Below, one piece after another: positions 61,044-64,000 of a stretch of 64,000 bases of DNA (position 1 is its first letter; the number at the start of each line of letters is the position of its first letter). The position numbers and the translations under genes were made by a program. The notes under the pieces were generated by a model that had not been told where the DNA came from, ran no database searches, and was given only the letters and a program-made list of their open reading frames with translations. Source of the DNA: JANWYT01 sp034437555. Its GTDB lineage: Bacteria; Chloroflexota; Anaerolineae; Aggregatilineales; Phototrophicaceae. The stretch lies in the NCBI GenBank assembly GCA_034437555.1, contig DAOTTQ010000008.1, positions 1 through 64,000 on the forward strand, written 5' to 3'.

Positions 61044-62315
61044 GTGTCCGCAACCATTCTTCTCATTCTTCAAAATCCAGAGTACCTGCGCGTTGTAGCA
61101 CATACCCTTCAAAACACGGGCTATCAGGTAGTGGTAGGGCGCAAAGTGCTAGAAGGTGTAGACCTTGCCCGCAAGCACGACCCCGACCTTGTGATTACCG
61201 AGATGAAGGTTCACGATATGAGTGGACGTGAGTTAACCACCATGCTGAAAGCCGATGCTCAATTTGAAACTTTGCCCATTATTGCCATCATCGACCCTAG
61301 CGACAGCGAAGGGCGCGACTTGTGCTTAGCGGCGGGCATGAGTGGCTTTTTAGACTTACCCCTGAATGCCGACCTATTGCCCTTAGAAATACAATTCTTT
61401 TTAAGCGGTGGCTCTGAAGGCATGGCAGACGCACAAAAACTGGATGATGCCAAAAATCGTCACATGCAAGACGTGGCAAAACGCCTAGAAGAACGTATCC
61501 GTGAGCTAGAACGCCTAGACGAAATGAAAGACACTTTCATTCAGCTCACAGCACATGAGCTACGCACGCCCTTAACGCTCATTACGGGCTATAGCCGTTT
61601 GCTAGAAGACCACCCACCCCTCAAAAATTTAAGCGAGCGCGACCCCCAAATTGCCACCCTCATTGAGGGCTTAAGCACGTCGATTACGCGGATGCAAAGC
61701 ATCATTGAAGAAATCTTAACGGTTAGCCGTATTATGACCAAGAAAATCGAGCTAAACGTCACCCCCTCTAACTTTGGAAACGCGGTGCGCCGTGTGCTAC
61801 AAAGCTATAAAGAGGCATTAGCCGAGCGTCGCTTGGGCATTTACTTTAACCAAGCCGAGTTTCCTGTGGCAGCACGCTTTGATGAGGCACTCGTGCAACA
61901 AATGGTAAGCAACCTTATTAGCAACGCCATTAAGTACACACCTGATGGGGGCAGTATTTTGATACAAGCCCAAACCAACAACCAAATCGTGCGCTTTAGC
62001 ATTAAAGATTCGGGCGTTGGGATTGCCCCAGAAATGCGCGAGCTTATCTTTGAACGCATGAGCATTGGGGGCGATATTGCCCTGCACACCACCAGCAAAA
62101 CCAATTACTTGGGGGGTGGGCTAGGATTAGGCTTAACCATTTGTAAGGGCATCGTTGAGGCGCACGGGGGCAAAATTTGGGTAGAAAGCCCCGGTTATGA
62201 CCCTGAACACTGTCCGGGCAGCGAGTTTATTGTCGTGATGCCCATCATCGCCAACCCCGAAGCACGCGCCAACGGTTCACGCATTAAAAAGCTTGCTTCT
62301 CGTCAATCACTGTAA
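61044..62315 (+). CDS. Sensor histidine kinase with N-terminal pseudo-receiver domain
   Basis: A 423-residue soluble histidine kinase. Residues 1-120 have a receiver fold, but the phospho-accepting Asp is Glu (E53 in LVITEMKVHDMSG), the acidic pair near the N terminus is replaced (LILQNPEYL), and the conserved Lys of the KPF motif is L105. A coiled linker leads to HisKA with H171 in TAHELRTPLTL and a HATPase_c domain with NLISNAIKYTP, KDSGVGIAPE and LGGGLGLGLTICKGIVEAHGG. Autophosphorylation at H171 should be intact. There is no membrane segment and no partner regulator next door. GTG start with AAGGG six bases upstream. Confidence 0.88.
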   Translation: MSATILLILQNPEYLRVVAHTLQNTGYQVVVGRKVLEGVDLARKHDPDLVITEMKVHDMSGRELTTMLKADAQFETLPIIAIIDPSDSEGRDLCLAAGMSGFLDLPLNADLLPLEIQFFLSGGSEGMADAQKLDDAKNRHMQDVAKRLEERIRELERLDEMKDTFIQLTAHELRTPLTLITGYSRLLEDHPPLKNLSERDPQIATLIEGLSTSITRMQSIIEEILTVSRIMTKKIELNVTPSNFGNAVRRVLQSYKEALAERRLGIYFNQAEFPVAARFDEALVQQMVSNLISNAIKYTPDGGSILIQAQTNNQIVRFSIKDSGVGIAPEMRELIFERMSIGGDIALHTTSKTNYLGGGLGLGLTICKGIVEAHGGKIWVESPGYDPEHCPGSEFIVVMPIIANPEARANGSRIKKLASRQSL

Positions 62316-62323
62316 CACACCTC

Positions 62324-63493
62324 ATGACCCTTCAACAGCCACCACCCTATAAAGTTCTTGTTGCCCTCTCTGCCCCGTTTTTCTTAGGGATGGCTCCCAT
62401 CTTTGGTAAACTTGCCATCCAAGCAGGCGCAGATTCGTTTACAGTCGCAGCCCTTAGAACCAGCGTTGCGGTGGGCTTTTTGTGGCTTATCTATTCGCTT
62501 TTCTTTCGCAGATATTTGTATATTTACCCTGCAGGTTTAATTGGGTGCATTGTCATTGGCTCTATCAACGGCATTGGGTCACTATTTTACTATGCGTCGC
62601 TCACACAGCTTGATGCGTCCCTTGTTCAGCTTATCAACGGTTCTTATTTGGCGTTTGCGGTGCTTTTGGCTCGCATTGGGGGACAACGCACCTCTGGAAT
62701 TACCCTATTAAGGGTGGGGCTGGCGTTATTTGCGCTCATCATGATTACCAGCATGAACGCTAACGGCATCAATTGGGCGGGAGTGGGGCTAATGCTGGCA
62801 AATGCCCTCATGTTTGCGGGTACGGTGGTTCTTAGCCAATATGTGCTTCATGAAATGCCATCGCCCACAGCAACACTTTACATTCTAACCACGATGGGCG
62901 TGGTGGTGGTGATGGTGTGGCTGGCAATTTCGCCCCCTGTTTCTACGGTGATGATTCAGGACGCGCTCCCTTGGATTGGCATTCTGGGCATCACGACTGC
63001 CCTCTCACGGCTTGCCATTTTTGCAGGCGTAAAGTTCTTTGGGGGGATGCAAATCGCCATTTTAGGCATTACCGAAATTGGCGTTTCTTTATTGCTGGCA
63101 TCGTTTGTCTTGGGGGAAAGCCTCACATTGGGGCAATGGTTGGGCGTGGGGGTATTGTTTACCAGTATCTTGCTCATTCGCCAAAGTGATATTACGCCGT
63201 CCTCGTTGTCACCCGGCGCGTTGGTGCTGGCAAATATGGCAAGCGTTCAGTTTCATACCATTGCGTTTCATCGTGCATTTGCCACAAAAACCACCGATAA
63301 CGCTGAAGGCACAATGGAAAACATCACCACCCAAGAAATGATGGCAATTCAGCGCATGATGGGCGCAGAACTAGGGGGCATAGACCCTTACCCCATTGGT
63401 AAGCTAAACCCCAAACAAAGTGAAATGCTTCATGTCCAAGAGATAGAAATACCCTCTAAACTCCGTAACCCGCTAAAGAAGCCCGAAGAATAG
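62324..63493 (+). CDS. EamA family (DMT superfamily) transporter
   Basis: A 389-residue transporter with ten predicted transmembrane helices in two five-helix EamA repeats, for example ANALMFAGTVVLSQYVL at the start of the second half and VLGESLTLGQWLGVGVLFTSILLI at the end. EamA proteins export or import metabolites such as amino acids or nucleotides; the substrate is unknown. An unusual polar C-terminal tail of about 90 residues follows the last helix. The gene begins eight bases after the histidine kinase stop with no clear ribosome binding site, so translation is probably coupled to it. Confidence 0.87.
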   Translation: MTLQQPPPYKVLVALSAPFFLGMAPIFGKLAIQAGADSFTVAALRTSVAVGFLWLIYSLFFRRYLYIYPAGLIGCIVIGSINGIGSLFYYASLTQLDASLVQLINGSYLAFAVLLARIGGQRTSGITLLRVGLALFALIMITSMNANGINWAGVGLMLANALMFAGTVVLSQYVLHEMPSPTATLYILTTMGVVVVMVWLAISPPVSTVMIQDALPWIGILGITTALSRLAIFAGVKFFGGMQIAILGITEIGVSLLLASFVLGESLTLGQWLGVGVLFTSILLIRQSDITPSSLSPGALVLANMASVQFHTIAFHRAFATKTTDNAEGTMENITTQEMMAIQRMMGAELGGIDPYPIGKLNPKQSEMLHVQEIEIPSKLRNPLKKPEE

Positions 63494-63507
63494 AGGGCAG
63501 GAAAACC

Positions 63508-64000
63508 CTAATAGATTTTTTCACCAGCGCGAATTGCCACCGACAAACGATTTTCGGCAGGTGTAATGGGGCAACTCCAGCCGTCACCATAAGCGCAATA
63601 GGGGTTATAGGCTTGATTAAAGTCAATTCTAAATGTGCCGTCAGGCAGCGCTTCGGGTTCTAAATAGCGTCCGCTAGGATACGTTTCCTTGCCTGCTAGC
63701 GCGTCTACAAACGGCAAAAAGAAACCGTTGGGTGTTTGGTATAGGGTTAAACGAGCTTCTTGCCCTTCTGCTAAGAAGTAAAGTTCGCCATACCGCCGAT
63801 ACCAGCGTGCATCGCCTGTGGAGGTTTGAATTTGTACGTCTTTCTGCTCCTCAAAGGGCTTCACAATCACCACCAAATCTAGCTTTGGATTGCCCACAAA
63901 ATACTTTAGCCCCGTAAATGTTGCTTGCTGGTCGGGCTTTATGGGCGATTGTGGATGATTCTTAAAGAACTCGTCTTTTTGGGCGCGTAGGTGGATTAAG
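63508..64000 (-). CDS. DUF1684 family protein, 5' end outside the window
   Basis: The visible 164 codons run from the stop at 63508 to the window edge without a start; the frame is open to 63999 and begins LIHLRAQKDEFFKNHPQSPI. This is the expected N-terminal part of DUF1684, followed by FTGLKYF, the FVDALAGKETYPSGRYLEPE strand and the signature FNQAYNPYCAYGDGWSCP and PAENRLSVAIRAGEK. An internal GTG at 63897 would cut off the conserved first segment and is not the true start. DUF1684 proteins are small beta-rich proteins of unclear function. Confidence 0.85.
   Translation of the reverse strand, partial: LIHLRAQKDEFFKNHPQSPIKPDQQATFTGLKYFVGNPKLDLVVIVKPFEEQKDVQIQTSTGDARWYRRYGELYFLAEGQEARLTLYQTPNGFFLPFVDALAGKETYPSGRYLEPEALPDGTFRIDFNQAYNPYCAYGDGWSCPITPAENRLSVAIRAGEKIY

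Overview
The window is chromosomal DNA of a bacterium that is most likely a member of the Chloroflexota, probably Anaerolineae-like. This is inferred from gene content, not from a marker phylogeny. The hints are many single-pass or secreted proteins with Thr/Pro-rich linkers, TIR-WD40 and kinase-STAND-TPR giants, an LCP protein with a LytR_C tail, a sortase, CAP/SH3b and PA14/SH3b secreted proteins, and DUF4342 and DUF1684 proteins. G+C is about one half by eye. Genes are closely packed on both strands and no stretch longer than 300 bases lacks a gene. I saw no prophage, insertion sequence, CRISPR array, rRNA or origin.

Layout. 1-5.1 kb: a polytopic membrane protein (-), then a pdhA-pdhB-pdhC operon (+) closed by a bidirectional terminator. 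5.1-9.4 kb: a secreted PPC-like protein, a membrane protein plus SDR pair, a Uma2 gene broken by an in-frame TGA, and an ICMT-like methyltransferase. 9.4-15.7 kb (-): a DUF6391-like protein, three tandem paralogous membrane-anchored TPR proteins, a DUF4342 protein and a secreted propeller/SH3b protein. 15.7-19 kb (-): a TIR-transmembrane-coiled coil-WD40 protein with receptor-like topology. 19-22.6 kb: a sortase, a small unknown protein, a PlsC-like acyltransferase and an LCP protein (cell envelope). 22.6-30.7 kb (-): two giant kinase-fold proteins. One has a degenerate catalytic loop, a membrane anchor and an ectodomain. The other is a canonical Ser/Thr kinase fused to a STAND ATPase and TPRs.

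30.9-36.9 kb: a membrane-anchored coiled-coil protein, ridA, a HerA/DUF87-type ATPase with a proline-rich repeat, two small genes that overlap tail to tail, and a GNAT acetyltransferase. 37-42 kb: two translationally coupled membrane proteins, a cytochrome P450, a MaoC hydratase and a CNNM/CorC-type protein. 42-49.5 kb (+): a GH38-family protein that appears to lack every zinc ligand, an acyl-CoA synthetase, a FecR/SH3b/CAP secreted protein and an OpuAC-type binding protein. 49.5-52.6 kb: an FHA membrane protein, a DtxR-family regulator with a phosphoesterase, and a lipoprotein.

52.6-55.8 kb (-): the information-processing block tRNA-Thr(UGU), tRNA-Tyr, tRNA-Thr(GGU), rpmG, tRNA-Trp, secE, nusG, rplK, rplA, ended by a perfect 30-base palindrome; rplJ/rplL do not follow. 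55.8-64 kb: an HNH protein with two lost zinc cysteines, a lipoprotein, a kynureninase-like PLP enzyme with an Asp to Asn change at the cofactor, a VapBC-like pair, a PA14/SH3b protein, a histidine kinase with a pseudo-receiver, an EamA transporter and a DUF1684 gene cut by the window end.

Themes. Several long, well-kept genes have lost catalytic residues (GH38, kinase, receiver, PLP enzyme). Signalling at the membrane is over-represented (TIR, two kinase-fold proteins, FHA, histidine kinase). By eye, GATC and GGCC are strikingly scarce. Promoters repeatedly show an extended -10 of the form TGnTATAAT.
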